8,824 bases of DNA from an uncultured Clostridia bacterium (GTDB taxonomy: Bacteria; Bacillota; Clostridia; TANB77; CAG-508): contig CAOPQH010000060.1 of assembly GCA_948505485.1 (NCBI GenBank), forward strand, positions 1-8,824, read 5' to 3'. Under the pieces are notes generated by a model. That model saw only the letters and a list, made by a program, of their open reading frames with translations. It had not been told where the DNA came from and did no database searches. Shown here piece by piece: positions 1-6,234 of this stretch; the stretch's first letter is position 1; every line of letters starts with the position of its first letter. The position numbers were made by a program, and so were the translations under genes.

Positions 1-198
1 TCCTCCTGGAGTGTTATTTCCTCCTGGAGTATTATTTCCTCCTGGAGTGTTATTTCCTCCTGGAGTGTTATTTCCTCCTGGAGTGTTATTTCCTCCTGGA
101 GTATTATTTCCTCCTGGAGTGTTATTTCCTCCTGGAGTGTTATTTCCTCCTGGAGTGTTATTTCCTCCTGGAGTATTATTTCCTCCTGGAGTGTTATT
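1..198 (-). repeat. 18-bp tandem repeat, at least 11 copies, encoding NNTPGG
   Basis: Eleven consecutive 18-bp units fill positions 1-198 without interruption, and the window starts exactly on a unit boundary, so the array probably continues to the left. Units differ at only one base, a synonymous AAC/AAT change in the second Asn codon. The AAT form occurs in units 2, 6 and 10 counted from position 1, an exact spacing of four units (72 bp). In the protein this is a low-complexity Asn/Thr/Pro/Gly stalk (residues 985-1050). Gly/Pro-rich repeats of this type commonly act as flexible wall-spanning spacers. Such a perfect array is expected to vary in copy number between strains. Confidence 0.97.
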
Positions 199-3150
199 TT
201 CCCCTGGCTCATCATCTTTATATCCTGGTTCTCCTGGATCTAACTGTCCATTTCCATTAAGATCTATATTTTGATTTGGTTTTCCATCTCCATCTGTATC
301 TATGTTCAAATCCGGATTTCCATCTCCATCTATGTCTATATTTATGTCTGGCTTTCCATTTCCATCTGTGTCTATATTTATATCTGGTTTTCCATCTCCA
401 TTTGTATCTATATTTATATCCGGCTTTCCATCACCGTCTACATCTATGTTTACTTCATCTCTATAATAAATATACGGTTTTATTGTTTCATTGTTTTTAT
501 TATCTATCGCCTTTAATATATATTCCCTATCTGGAACAATTTTTTGAGTATACATACTATCACTATTTAGTGTTTTTATTTCATTATCTATATAAAAAGC
601 TTTTACACCACTATCAGAATCAATTACTGTAACTTCAATATTTACAAGTGATATTCGTTTATTGTTATACTCTACATTTGTAGGTTCTATATTTATAAAT
701 GGACCTAATGTATCTTCTTCATTTTGTTCTTCTGATACTGTAACCTTAAAGTTTGCTGTTTTTCCCATATATTGTACTTCTATTTCTTGTATTCCTACTG
801 TATTTTTATTATAGCCACTAAGAGTTAAATCTGAAGAATTCATTTCTTTAATTTCTGTATCTCCATTAGAATAAGTTACTTTTAATTTACCACCTGTTAA
901 ATCTAAGTCTTCTCCTATTTTATAATTCTTTTTATTTGGTTCCTTTTGTATTTCTATCTTTGTTACTAATTTAGACACAGATCCTATGTTAACAAAACTA
1001 ATTTGATTTTCTGTAGCATATTGATGCGCTACACTCCCCTCATATCCATATATTGTTAAATTAGGTAAAACCTTTTCCTCATAATTATCATCTGAATAAT
1101 AAAATGAGTATTCTCCTATACTTGTAACTGAAACAGGAATAACAACCTTTTCTAAATTTAAGGAATTCCAAAATGCATATGTTCCTATTGTTTTAATTGT
1201 TTCTGGTAATGTTACTTGTTGTAGCGTATCATTATGGCTAAAAATATCATTTCCTAATGCATTTACAGTATAACTTTTGCCTTGTATTTGAGTCGTTGAT
1301 GGAACTGTTACAATACTTTGATCTCCATTATATTGTACAAGTGTTACAGTAACACCATCATCATTTATGTCATATTCAAATATTTTTTCTACTTCTACCG
1401 TTAATGTAACCTCTGCCGTTCTGTCAGCTGATGTATATTGCAGTGTAATGTTACAATTGTCTTCAGTAATAACATTATTACTATTTTTGATCTTTAAAGC
1501 TCCTGTAGTTTCAATCTCATCTTCTCCACTTCCTATAGAAGTAATTATTTTTCCATCATTTGATATCCCTTTGAATGATACAATATCATATCCAATTTCA
1601 TCATATTCATAAAATACTCTTAGCTTTAGTCCTGTTAAGTCTAATTTTTCATTTAAATCTTGCTGATACGTCATTTTTTTAGGTTCTTCTAAAATGCCAA
1701 TACTTGTTGGTGTATCTATAGCAATACACTCTCTACTTCCATTTAAAGTTTCCTTATAACTTTTATATAGCTCTGTATTTGAATAACAATACAATTTTAA
1801 GGTATTACTGGTGTTATCAAATATATTATTACCACCTGAAACATTTCTAGATTTTACCCACACCTCCGATAGTTTAGAGCATCCCATAAAAACTGATTGT
1901 CCTAAATTTGTTATATTTCTTCCAATTTCAACTTTTTCAATACCTGTGCATCCTTTAAATGCATCTTCTCCTATTGTTTCTATTGCACTTGGAATTTGAA
2001 TCGCAGTAATACCTGTACATCCAGAAAAAGCCTCATTTTTTATATTATTTACTGAACCTGGAATACTTATATTGGTTAATTGTGTCTTATCCTTAAACAC
2101 AGAACTCCCTATCTCGATTAATGGATATCCATATTTCTCATTTAATAATTTTATATCTGTATATCCTTTAGACGAATCATAACTAACTAATTCTAATCCT
2201 TTTATTATACAATCTAATGATTCTTCTCCGAAAAAATCTTCTTCAGTCATTCTATTTTCTTGTCCTGTTGTATTGTCAATCATTATTATATTAAATTCAA
2301 AATAATCTAGTAAAAATGGAGTTATATTTTGACTTTGTAATGATGTTTCTGTAGTAGTACCTTCATTACACCATATTACTAAATTAGTGCAACCTTCAAA
2401 TGCATTTGTTCCTATATTAGTTTCATTTTCTACAAATGTAAGAGTATTTAGTGATGTGCAATTTTTAAATGCAGTTTCACCTATTGTTGTTAATTGATTA
2501 TAACCACTTATTTGAGATAAACTACTACAATTTTCAAATGCACTCTTTCCAATTTCAGTTACTCCTGATAATCCATAGATATATCGCAAACTAATACAAT
2601 CCTTGAATGTTTCTTCTCCTATTATTTCTATTGTTCCAGGAAACATTATTGTTTGAACTTTTGCAAATTCTTCATTTTCATCATCTTCTTCGTATGAATA
2701 ATAGTTTCCATTATTATCTATTTCTATGAAAACGCTTGGTACTTCTCCACTTTGATCTTTAAATACACCCGCTTCAATACTTGTAACATTATATGTAGTT
2801 CCATTATATTGAACAGTTTCTGGTATTTGTACAAACGAATTATTTGCATATAATGTAACTCCATCTTTCGTATATTTCATTTCTCTATCATACTCAGTAA
2901 CTGTAGCTGTTTTATTATCACTATCATATGTATATTTTAATCCTGCTGAATAATCAACAAATTGTTCATAATCTATTTCTTCCTCCAACTCTTCATCACT
3001 TGCTATTGAATATGGAATACCTGTTATTTTGTTTTGACTGATTTCATATATTATTTTACACACTGATCCATAATCATTCATCAAAATAATTAAACAAATA
3101 ATTAAACTTATGGAAATTTTCTTAAATATATCTTTAAATCTCTTTAGCAC
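1..3150 (-). CDS. BspA-like leucine-rich-repeat surface protein with Big_3 domain, calcium-loop repeats and NNTPGG repeats (3' end cut by window)
   Basis: This frame is open from a GTG at 3148-3150 to the left edge: 1050 codons without a stop, C-terminus missing. GTG is chosen because GGAGG (3158-3162) lies 7 bases upstream. Residues 1-30 hold basic residues then a hydrophobic stretch (12-24), a likely signal sequence or anchor without a clear cleavage site. BspA/LRR_5 repeats of the IGExAFKxCTxL type fall at about 112-265, 340-470 and 590-722; two blocks close with the usual cap (e.g. LTIYGYEGSVAHQYA). Residues 729-805 match the Big_3 immunoglobulin-like pattern (KIGEDLDLTGGKLKVTYSNG); a looser Ig-like domain lies at 481-588 and another may lie at 816-893. 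Then come six calcium-loop-like repeats (901-972), a Gly/Pro/Asp linker and the NNTPGG array (985 to the edge). Such proteins sit on the cell surface and often bind host proteins, glycans or other cells; the ligand cannot be read here. The repeat tail probably spans the wall. Class is confident, exact role unknown. Confidence 0.93.
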   Translation of the reverse strand, partial: MLKRFKDIFKKISISLIICLIILMNDYGSVCKIIYEISQNKITGIPYSIASDEELEEEIDYEQFVDYSAGLKYTYDSDNKTATVTEYDREMKYTKDGVTLYANNSFVQIPETVQYNGTTYNVTSIEAGVFKDQSGEVPSVFIEIDNNGNYYSYEEDDENEEFAKVQTIMFPGTIEIIGEETFKDCISLRYIYGLSGVTEIGKSAFENCSSLSQISGYNQLTTIGETAFKNCTSLNTLTFVENETNIGTNAFEGCTNLVIWCNEGTTTETSLQSQNITPFLLDYFEFNIIMIDNTTGQENRMTEEDFFGEESLDCIIKGLELVSYDSSKGYTDIKLLNEKYGYPLIEIGSSVFKDKTQLTNISIPGSVNNIKNEAFSGCTGITAIQIPSAIETIGEDAFKGCTGIEKVEIGRNITNLGQSVFMGCSKLSEVWVKSRNVSGGNNIFDNTSNTLKLYCYSNTELYKSYKETLNGSRECIAIDTPTSIGILEEPKKMTYQQDLNEKLDLTGLKLRVFYEYDEIGYDIVSFKGISNDGKIITSIGSGEDEIETTGALKIKNSNNVITEDNCNITLQYTSADRTAEVTLTVEVEKIFEYDINDDGVTVTLVQYNGDQSIVTVPSTTQIQGKSYTVNALGNDIFSHNDTLQQVTLPETIKTIGTYAFWNSLNLEKVVIPVSVTSIGEYSFYYSDDNYEEKVLPNLTIYGYEGSVAHQYATENQISFVNIGSVSKLVTKIEIQKEPNKKNYKIGEDLDLTGGKLKVTYSNGDTEIKEMNSSDLTLSGYNKNTVGIQEIEVQYMGKTANFKVTVSEEQNEEDTLGPFINIEPTNVEYNNKRISLVNIEVTVIDSDSGVKAFYIDNEIKTLNSDSMYTQKIVPDREYILKAIDNKNNETIKPYIYYRDEVNIDVDGDGKPDINIDTNGDGKPDINIDTDGNGKPDINIDIDGDGNPDLNIDTDGDGKPNQNIDLNGNGQLDPGEPGYKDDEPGENNTPGGNNTPGGNNTPGGNNTPGGNNTPGGNNTPGGNNTPGGNNTPGGNNTPGGNNTPGGNNTPGG
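235..450 (-). repeat. Six 36-bp repeats encoding NIDxDGDGKPDI calcium-binding-type loops
   Basis: Six in-phase 12-residue units (residues 901-972) follow the pattern NID-x-(D/N)-G-(D/N)-G-x-x-(D/N)-x. Asp or Asn occupies positions 1, 3, 5 and 9 of each loop, the pattern of thrombospondin type-3 and EF-hand-like DxDGDG calcium loops. Unlike the neighbouring 18-bp array the units have diverged: the last reads NIDLNGNGQLDP. They look older or under selection at the protein level. The likely role is a calcium-stiffened stalk between the folded domains and the NNTPGG spacer. Calcium binding is inferred from the motif only. Confidence 0.9.
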
Positions 3151-3157
3151 ACTAATT

Positions 3158-3162
3158 CCTCC
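3158..3162 (-). promoter_or_regulatory. Ribosome binding site fixing the GTG start of the LRR protein
   Basis: Read on the minus strand this is GGAGG, followed by 7 bases and then GTG at 3150. No ATG lies nearby in the same frame with a comparable site, so it decides the start. The next in-frame ATG codes residue 24, inside the hydrophobic segment. Confidence 0.8.
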
Positions 3163-3251
3163 AACTATAAAAACTATATCTCTTAATATAATTAAATATC
3201 TTTTTAATATAGAAATCAATAGTATATATTTTCTCTTAATTTCATTATTCT

Positions 3252-3280
3252 CTTATATTCTAGGGAAGTTAATCCTACAA
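3252..3280 (-). promoter_or_regulatory. Probable sigma-A-type promoter of the LRR protein gene
   Basis: On the minus strand there is a -35-like TTGTAG (3275-3280), a 17-base spacer and a -10-like TATAAG (3252-3257). The -10 matches 5 of 6 consensus bases; the -35 only 3 of 6. Transcription would begin near 3245, giving a leader of about 95 bases before the GTG. The strong terminator just upstream (3341-3380) means this gene needs its own promoter. In such AT-rich DNA chance matches are common; TTGATT plus TTTAAT closer to the gene is a weaker alternative. Confidence 0.45.
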
Positions 3281-3340
3281 GTTTCACTATTAAATATTAC
3301 GTTTTATTATCATTTTTGTAATATATATTTAAACAAAAAG

Positions 3341-3380
3341 CAAAAAGACAGGTATCACTTATCTCCCTAGCAATACCTGT
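3341..3380 (-). terminator. Intrinsic terminator of the GGDEF gene
   Basis: On the minus strand ACAGGTATTGCT pairs with AGTGATACCTGT: a 12-bp stem with a 9-base loop (3348-3380), then a T-rich run, TTTTT twice with a short break. Two of the pairs are G-U wobbles that exist only in the minus-strand RNA (A-C mismatches on the other strand), so the hairpin serves minus-strand transcription. It begins 4 bases after the stop codon at 3385-3387. An A-rich run before the stem could give weaker function for plus-strand transcripts too. Confidence 0.88.
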
Positions 3381-3384
3381 TTTT

Positions 3385-4308
3385 TTATTTTCTTCTATCA
3401 ACTGCATAACTGCTTCCCATAACTGATTTAGCAGCATGTTTAACTTGTGCACCTATCTCCCCTATTTCTAATATATTTGTAAATCTATCTTTATCTGCAA
3501 CAACAACACCTATTGAAACTGATGTTAAAGGAAATTGTTCAATTATTCCTTTTCTATTTGCTACTTCTATATACTGTCTATCTATATCCTCTTCTGTATA
3601 AAATTCACCAACTTGGCTATCAAATGTTGCAATAATATTTTGGCATAATTTTTCTACCATTATTCCTGGGACTATTGCTACAAAATCATCTCCTCCTATA
3701 TGTCCTACAAAACATTTATCATCAATGCTATTATGTATTATTGTTGATACTATTCTAGCAGTAAATTCAATTATTTGATCTCCCTTTACAAATCCATATA
3801 CATCATTATATGCTTTAAAATTATCTAAGTCTATGTATAATACAGAGAACTCCTCCCCATTTGATAATCTCTTTTTTAATTCGGCATGTATTTGAACATT
3901 TCCTGGTAATCCTGTAAGCGGACTAACTCTTCTATTTATAGTTAATAATCTTGTAAGATTTTTGACTGTATAATATAAATATTGTTCATCAACTGGTTTT
4001 TTTATAAAGTATTCTATTGACTCATCTAATATTTTTATTCTATGATTTTTATCGCTATTAGATGATACAACAATTACTGGTGTCATACCGTTGTCCTCAT
4101 CTCTTCTTATTTGCCTACATAACTCTATAACATCTCTATCAATAGCGTCTTCATTAATTACAATAAGAGCAGGAATATTTTTTAATGCAATATCTATTTG
4201 TTCTGTTTTTACACTTATAAATTTATAACTTTTATCATCTTTAAATAGCTCTCTAAAAATTGCAATTGATGAGTCATCATCATCTATAATATATATCTCT
4301 TGTAACAT
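3385..4308 (-). CDS. Receiver-like domain fused to GGDEF diguanylate cyclase
   Basis: From the ATG at 4306-4308 the product has 307 residues and no membrane segment. Residues 1-120 form a response-regulator receiver fold: acidic pocket IIDDDD (7-12), VVSS at strand 4 (80-83) and the KKP signature (103-105). The phosphoacceptor Asp position holds Asn (N52, in ALIVIN), so it is probably not phosphorylated in the usual way. Residues about 130-304 are a GGDEF domain that joins two GTP into cyclic di-GMP: DLDNFKAYND (160-169) holds the metal and guanine-binding residues, and the active-site signature is GGDDF (205-209). The RxxD product-inhibition site expected at 196-199 is absent (D196, C199). 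The catalytic residues look intact, so it is predicted to be active. It has its own promoter and terminator. PleD and Clostridial receiver-GGDEF proteins share this layout. Its receptors and targets are not in the window. Confidence 0.94.
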   Translation of the reverse strand: MLQEIYIIDDDDSSIAIFRELFKDDKSYKFISVKTEQIDIALKNIPALIVINEDAIDRDVIELCRQIRRDEDNGMTPVIVVSSNSDKNHRIKILDESIEYFIKKPVDEQYLYYTVKNLTRLLTINRRVSPLTGLPGNVQIHAELKKRLSNGEEFSVLYIDLDNFKAYNDVYGFVKGDQIIEFTARIVSTIIHNSIDDKCFVGHIGGDDFVAIVPGIMVEKLCQNIIATFDSQVGEFYTEEDIDRQYIEVANRKGIIEQFPLTSVSIGVVVADKDRFTNILEIGEIGAQVKHAAKSVMGSSYAVDRRK

Positions 4309-4311
4309 ATT

Positions 4312-4318
4312 CACCTCC
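4312..4318 (-). promoter_or_regulatory. Ribosome binding site that decides the GGDEF start
   Basis: The minus strand reads GGAGGTG here, with ATG at 4308 five bases after GGAGG. The frame could also be opened at a TTG (4318-4320), but that would place this site inside the coding sequence and leave the TTG without one. The ATG is therefore preferred, shortening the longest reading by four residues. Confidence 0.85.
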
Positions 4319-4412
4319 AAGAACGCATCTAGCTTGTCAAAATATTTTTCTTTACAATATTTTTATAATGTAAATTTAAAACTTTCATCATATTATATAA
4401 AATATTGACTTT

Positions 4413-4442
4413 ATTATATACAAACTTTATATTATTTTTCAA
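4413..4442 (-). promoter_or_regulatory. Sigma-A-type promoter of the GGDEF gene
   Basis: On the minus strand: -35 TTGAAA (4437-4442, 5 of 6 consensus bases), an 18-base spacer and a perfect -10 TATAAT (4413-4418). Predicted start near 4406, giving a leader of roughly 95-100 bases. The promoter begins immediately after the stop codon of the upstream membrane protein gene (4446-4448). No terminator is visible for that gene, so some readthrough into the GGDEF gene is possible. The leader contains a short inverted repeat (4351-4374). Confidence 0.75.
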
Positions 4443-4445
4443 GTA

Positions 4446-5219
4446 TTATTTTATTTTTTTAGCTTTCTTTAAATCTCTCTTCAATTGTAATATTTTAGTA
4501 ATTTTATCAGATTCCATTGTTGGAAAAGCCTTTTTTAATCTATAAACATTTTTATATAATCTTCTGTTAATTCTTTCTCTCTTTTTCTTTAATTCTTCTA
4601 ATATATCTTTTCCATTATCTACCTTGCTAATATTTTTGCCTTTTTCTTTAATCTCTTCTAATTTTTCTTTTATTCTATTATTTAACTCATCCATCTTAGC
4701 TAAATTATTTTCCATACTAAGAACTTTAATTGTAGAAACAGCAGTATCTATAATTAAACAAATTGCAAAAATAATGTCACAATAAATAATTATGTTTCTA
4801 TCTATCTTAAGCAACTGCTGTTGCATAAATGGATGTATAAAATATATAAATATTATACCTAATATTCCCCAGAAAATCGAATTTAATAAACATACTCTTC
4901 CTTGTAGATTATATTTATTATCAGAATAATCCCAATATTTAGTGTTAAATATTTTCTCTAAAAGCACTCCTACAATATACTCCCATACAGATAAAACCAC
5001 AAATCCTAAACAAAATACTATAAAAGCATTTCCTTTAAAATCTCTTAAACAAAAATACATTATTAGTGCTCCTACACCATATATAGGACAAAATGGCCCA
5101 TGCAAAAAACCACTATTGACTGCTTTTTTTTGTATAATTGTTTTAAATACGGACTCTAATATCCAACCAAAAAATGAATATATAATAAAATATGTTAAAA
5201 TTTCTAAAAACTGATTCAT
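4446..5219 (-). CDS. CmpB/DUF1113-family (putative ABC transporter type IV) membrane protein
   Basis: The 257-residue product has about five hydrophobic segments (about 5-25, 44-60, 66-88, 110-130, 143-168), then a hydrophilic, Lys-rich, probably helical cytoplasmic tail (170-257). It shows the pattern I associate with the CmpB family: FFGWILES (16-23), NSGFLHGPFCPIYG (35-48), EYI (80-82), KYWDYS (94-99) and NLQGRVCLLNSIFWG (104-118). Despite the family name there is no ATP-binding domain here or in the neighbours, and the function is not firmly known; a role in membrane or envelope biology is all that can be said. AGAGGTGA (5226-5233) sets the ATG start. It lies 54 bases downstream of the Ig-like protein gene with a hairpin between and no convincing promoter of its own, so it is probably expressed from that gene's promoter by readthrough. 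The long basic tail may be peripheral to the core family domain. Confidence 0.88.
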   Translation of the reverse strand: MNQFLEILTYFIIYSFFGWILESVFKTIIQKKAVNSGFLHGPFCPIYGVGALIMYFCLRDFKGNAFIVFCLGFVVLSVWEYIVGVLLEKIFNTKYWDYSDNKYNLQGRVCLLNSIFWGILGIIFIYFIHPFMQQQLLKIDRNIIIYCDIIFAICLIIDTAVSTIKVLSMENNLAKMDELNNRIKEKLEEIKEKGKNISKVDNGKDILEELKKKRERINRRLYKNVYRLKKAFPTMESDKITKILQLKRDLKKAKKIK

Positions 5220-5241
5220 ATCGTATCACCTCTTAACTAAA

Positions 5242-5269
5242 AGTTGAAAACACAAAAGTGTTTTCAACT
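5242..5269 (-). terminator. Perfect 12-bp hairpin between the Ig-like and CmpB-family genes (weak terminator or attenuator)
   Basis: AGTTGAAAACAC and its exact complement enclose a 4-base loop. The hairpin starts 4 bases after the stop codon of the upstream gene. On the minus strand only TTT follows before AGTTAAGAGG, so the U tract is short, and the ribosome site of the next gene comes almost at once. It may terminate partially, set the ratio of the two genes, or protect the 3' end of the first message. On the plus strand no T-run follows. Confidence 0.6.
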
Positions 5270-5273
5270 AAAT

Positions 5274-6134
5274 TTATTGTTTTGTGCATTTTACTTTAGA
5301 AACAGCTGTTAAACCATTTGAATTATATACTGTTACTTCTAGTTTATTTTCTCCATCAGACATAGGATAACGGTAAGTTAATTCCGTATTGTTTAATTTT
5401 AATCTATATGCTTGACCATTTAATTTAAATTCAACTTTTTCTAATTTTTCGTCATCTGCAGCCTTAATTATAAAGTCCTTTCCATCTGTTGTAACTTCTA
5501 ATTTAGGTTTAGTTACTCCATGCACTTCTTGTTGTTTTGTTGTTATTTTATTGTTAACAGTAGTTGCTACAACTGTTAGCGTGTGTAATCCTTGTGGTAT
5601 ATCTATTAATTTCTCAAAAGATGTATCATTTATTTCCTCTTCTTGATTTTCGTCATCATCCCATTTATATGAAACAGTAGCAATTTTCTCTGTACTCGTT
5701 ACAGAAACTTTTATTTTATTTTCTACTGCTGTAATTTCTATATTAGGATCTTCTTTTTTTACATATTTTTGTTGATATTCTTCTTTTTGACCATTTATAG
5801 CTGTAACTACTACATTTATTGTATTCTCTCCTGTTGGAAGTTCTATAACCTTTTCAAAGTATGTTTTATTGCTAGCACTAATTGTAACTTCTTCTCCTCC
5901 ATTCCAACTATACACTATTTTTTCAATACCCTTTTCTTGTTTAGCCGTAATAATTAAAGTATCTTCATCATTTTTTTCAACTAGTACTGTTGGCTTTCTA
6001 TTAGCATATTCTTCTTTTTCTTTTAAATTTTTATATAAAGCATATGATCCGTTGCTTACTAATAAAATTCCAAATATCAATATAAATATTCCAAATATTT
6101 TTAAAATTTGTCCAATATCAATAGCGCCGTCCAC
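5274..6134 (-). CDS. Membrane-anchored protein with three tandem Ig-like repeats (5' end apparently frameshifted)
   Basis: The open frame from a GTG at 6132-6134 codes 286 residues: a short N-terminus, one membrane helix (about 11-34, LKIFGIFILIFGILLVSNGS), a charged linker, and three homologous beta-rich repeats of about 80 residues (47-127, 129-206, 209-284). Each repeat has a central Y/F-x-W/L-(N/D) segment and the motif LPTGENTINVVVTAINGQ or its equivalents (IPQGLHTLTVVATTVNN; SDGENKLEVTVYNSNG). This resembles Ig-like domains of Gram-positive surface proteins and the glucodextranase-B-like fold; the ligand is unknown. The repeats should lie outside the cell. The GTG has no ribosome site. 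A well-placed promoter, AGAGGTGA and ATG lie just upstream (6169-6227), but that ATG is out of frame by one base at an A7 run (6135-6141). Removing one A gives a continuous 298-residue protein beginning MNQILSIENNKKVDGAID. Possible explanations are sequence error, phase variation or slippage. Confidence 0.85.
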   Translation of the reverse strand: MDGAIDIGQILKIFGIFILIFGILLVSNGSYALYKNLKEKEEYANRKPTVLVEKNDEDTLIITAKQEKGIEKIVYSWNGGEEVTISASNKTYFEKVIELPTGENTINVVVTAINGQKEEYQQKYVKKEDPNIEITAVENKIKVSVTSTEKIATVSYKWDDDENQEEEINDTSFEKLIDIPQGLHTLTVVATTVNNKITTKQQEVHGVTKPKLEVTTDGKDFIIKAADDEKLEKVEFKLNGQAYRLKLNNTELTYRYPMSDGENKLEVTVYNSNGLTAVSKVKCTKQ

Positions 6135-6171
6135 TTTTTTTATTATTTTCTATAGATAAAATTTGATTCAT
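6118..6171 (-). other. Short out-of-frame ORF (17 codons) from the best start of the Ig-like protein gene
   Basis: The ATG at 6169-6171 follows a strong ribosome site and promoter but reads MNQILSIENNKKSGRRY then TGA (6118-6120). The first 12 residues look like the true N-terminus of the Ig-like protein, because deleting one A in the A7 tract joins them to its frame as ...NNKK-VDGAID. As sequenced, translation from this ATG would stop after 17 codons. A deliberate upstream leader peptide is possible, but its stop lies inside the main frame and no restart site with a ribosome site follows it. Confidence 0.7.
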
Positions 6172-6175
6172 ACTA

Positions 6176-6183
6176 TCACCTCT
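6176..6183 (-). promoter_or_regulatory. Ribosome binding site of the ATG at 6171
   Basis: The minus strand reads AGAGGTGA with 4 bases to the ATG (7 from GAGG). It is almost the same as the site of the downstream CmpB-family gene (AGAGGTGA at 5226-5233), and both are followed by ATGAATCA (Met-Asn-Gln). It argues that translation starts at 6171 and not at the GTG at 6134, which has only A-rich sequence before it. Confidence 0.85.
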
Positions 6184-6198
6184 TTTGTTCTACGGAAA

Positions 6199-6227
6199 AT
6201 TATATCATACGGTTTTTGTATTGTAAA
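6199..6227 (-). promoter_or_regulatory. Strong extended -10 promoter of the Ig-like protein gene
   Basis: On the minus strand: -35 TTTACA (6222-6227, 5 of 6 consensus), a 17-base spacer and -10 TATAAT (6199-6204, 6 of 6) preceded by TG one base upstream (TGATATAAT), an extended -10. Transcription should begin near 6192, about 20 bases before the ATG at 6171, just enough for the ribosome site. It begins directly after the T-run of the preceding terminator, so the two transcription units abut with almost no spacing. It is the best promoter in the window. Confidence 0.85.
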
Positions 6228-6234
6228 CAAAAAA

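Noticed and set aside
1..198. CRISPR-like array
   Set aside because: The units are directly adjacent with no spacers and lie in frame within a surface protein gene.
11..274. Plus-strand frame encoding a repeated FPPGVL peptide
   Set aside because: It is the antisense reading of the NNTPGG array; any 18-bp repeat without stops gives such a frame. There is no ribosome site or promoter, and the minus-strand frame is continuous with a clear domain protein.
3093..3150. Lipoprotein signal in the LRR protein (C19 or C31)
   Set aside because: C19 lies within the hydrophobic core and C31 is preceded by GSV, which is not a good lipobox; a plain signal or anchor sequence is more likely.
3151..3250. 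c-di-GMP riboswitch in the leader of the LRR gene
   Set aside because: Looked for because of the neighbouring cyclase. The roughly 95-base leader is almost all A and T, with no visible conserved core or terminator-type switch.
3110..3370. 86-codon plus-strand frame across the LRR gene start and the intergenic region
   Set aside because: It runs through the promoter region and terminator and over the LRR gene start on the other strand, is of low complexity, and shows no domain.
4318..4320. TTG start of the GGDEF protein, four residues longer
   Set aside because: It overlaps the GGAGGTG site that serves the ATG at 4308 and has no ribosome site of its own.
4335..4340. Perfect TTGACA -35 box on the minus strand
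   Set aside because: It is only about 26 bases before the ATG and no -10 lies at a proper distance; the promoter at 4413-4442 is complete.
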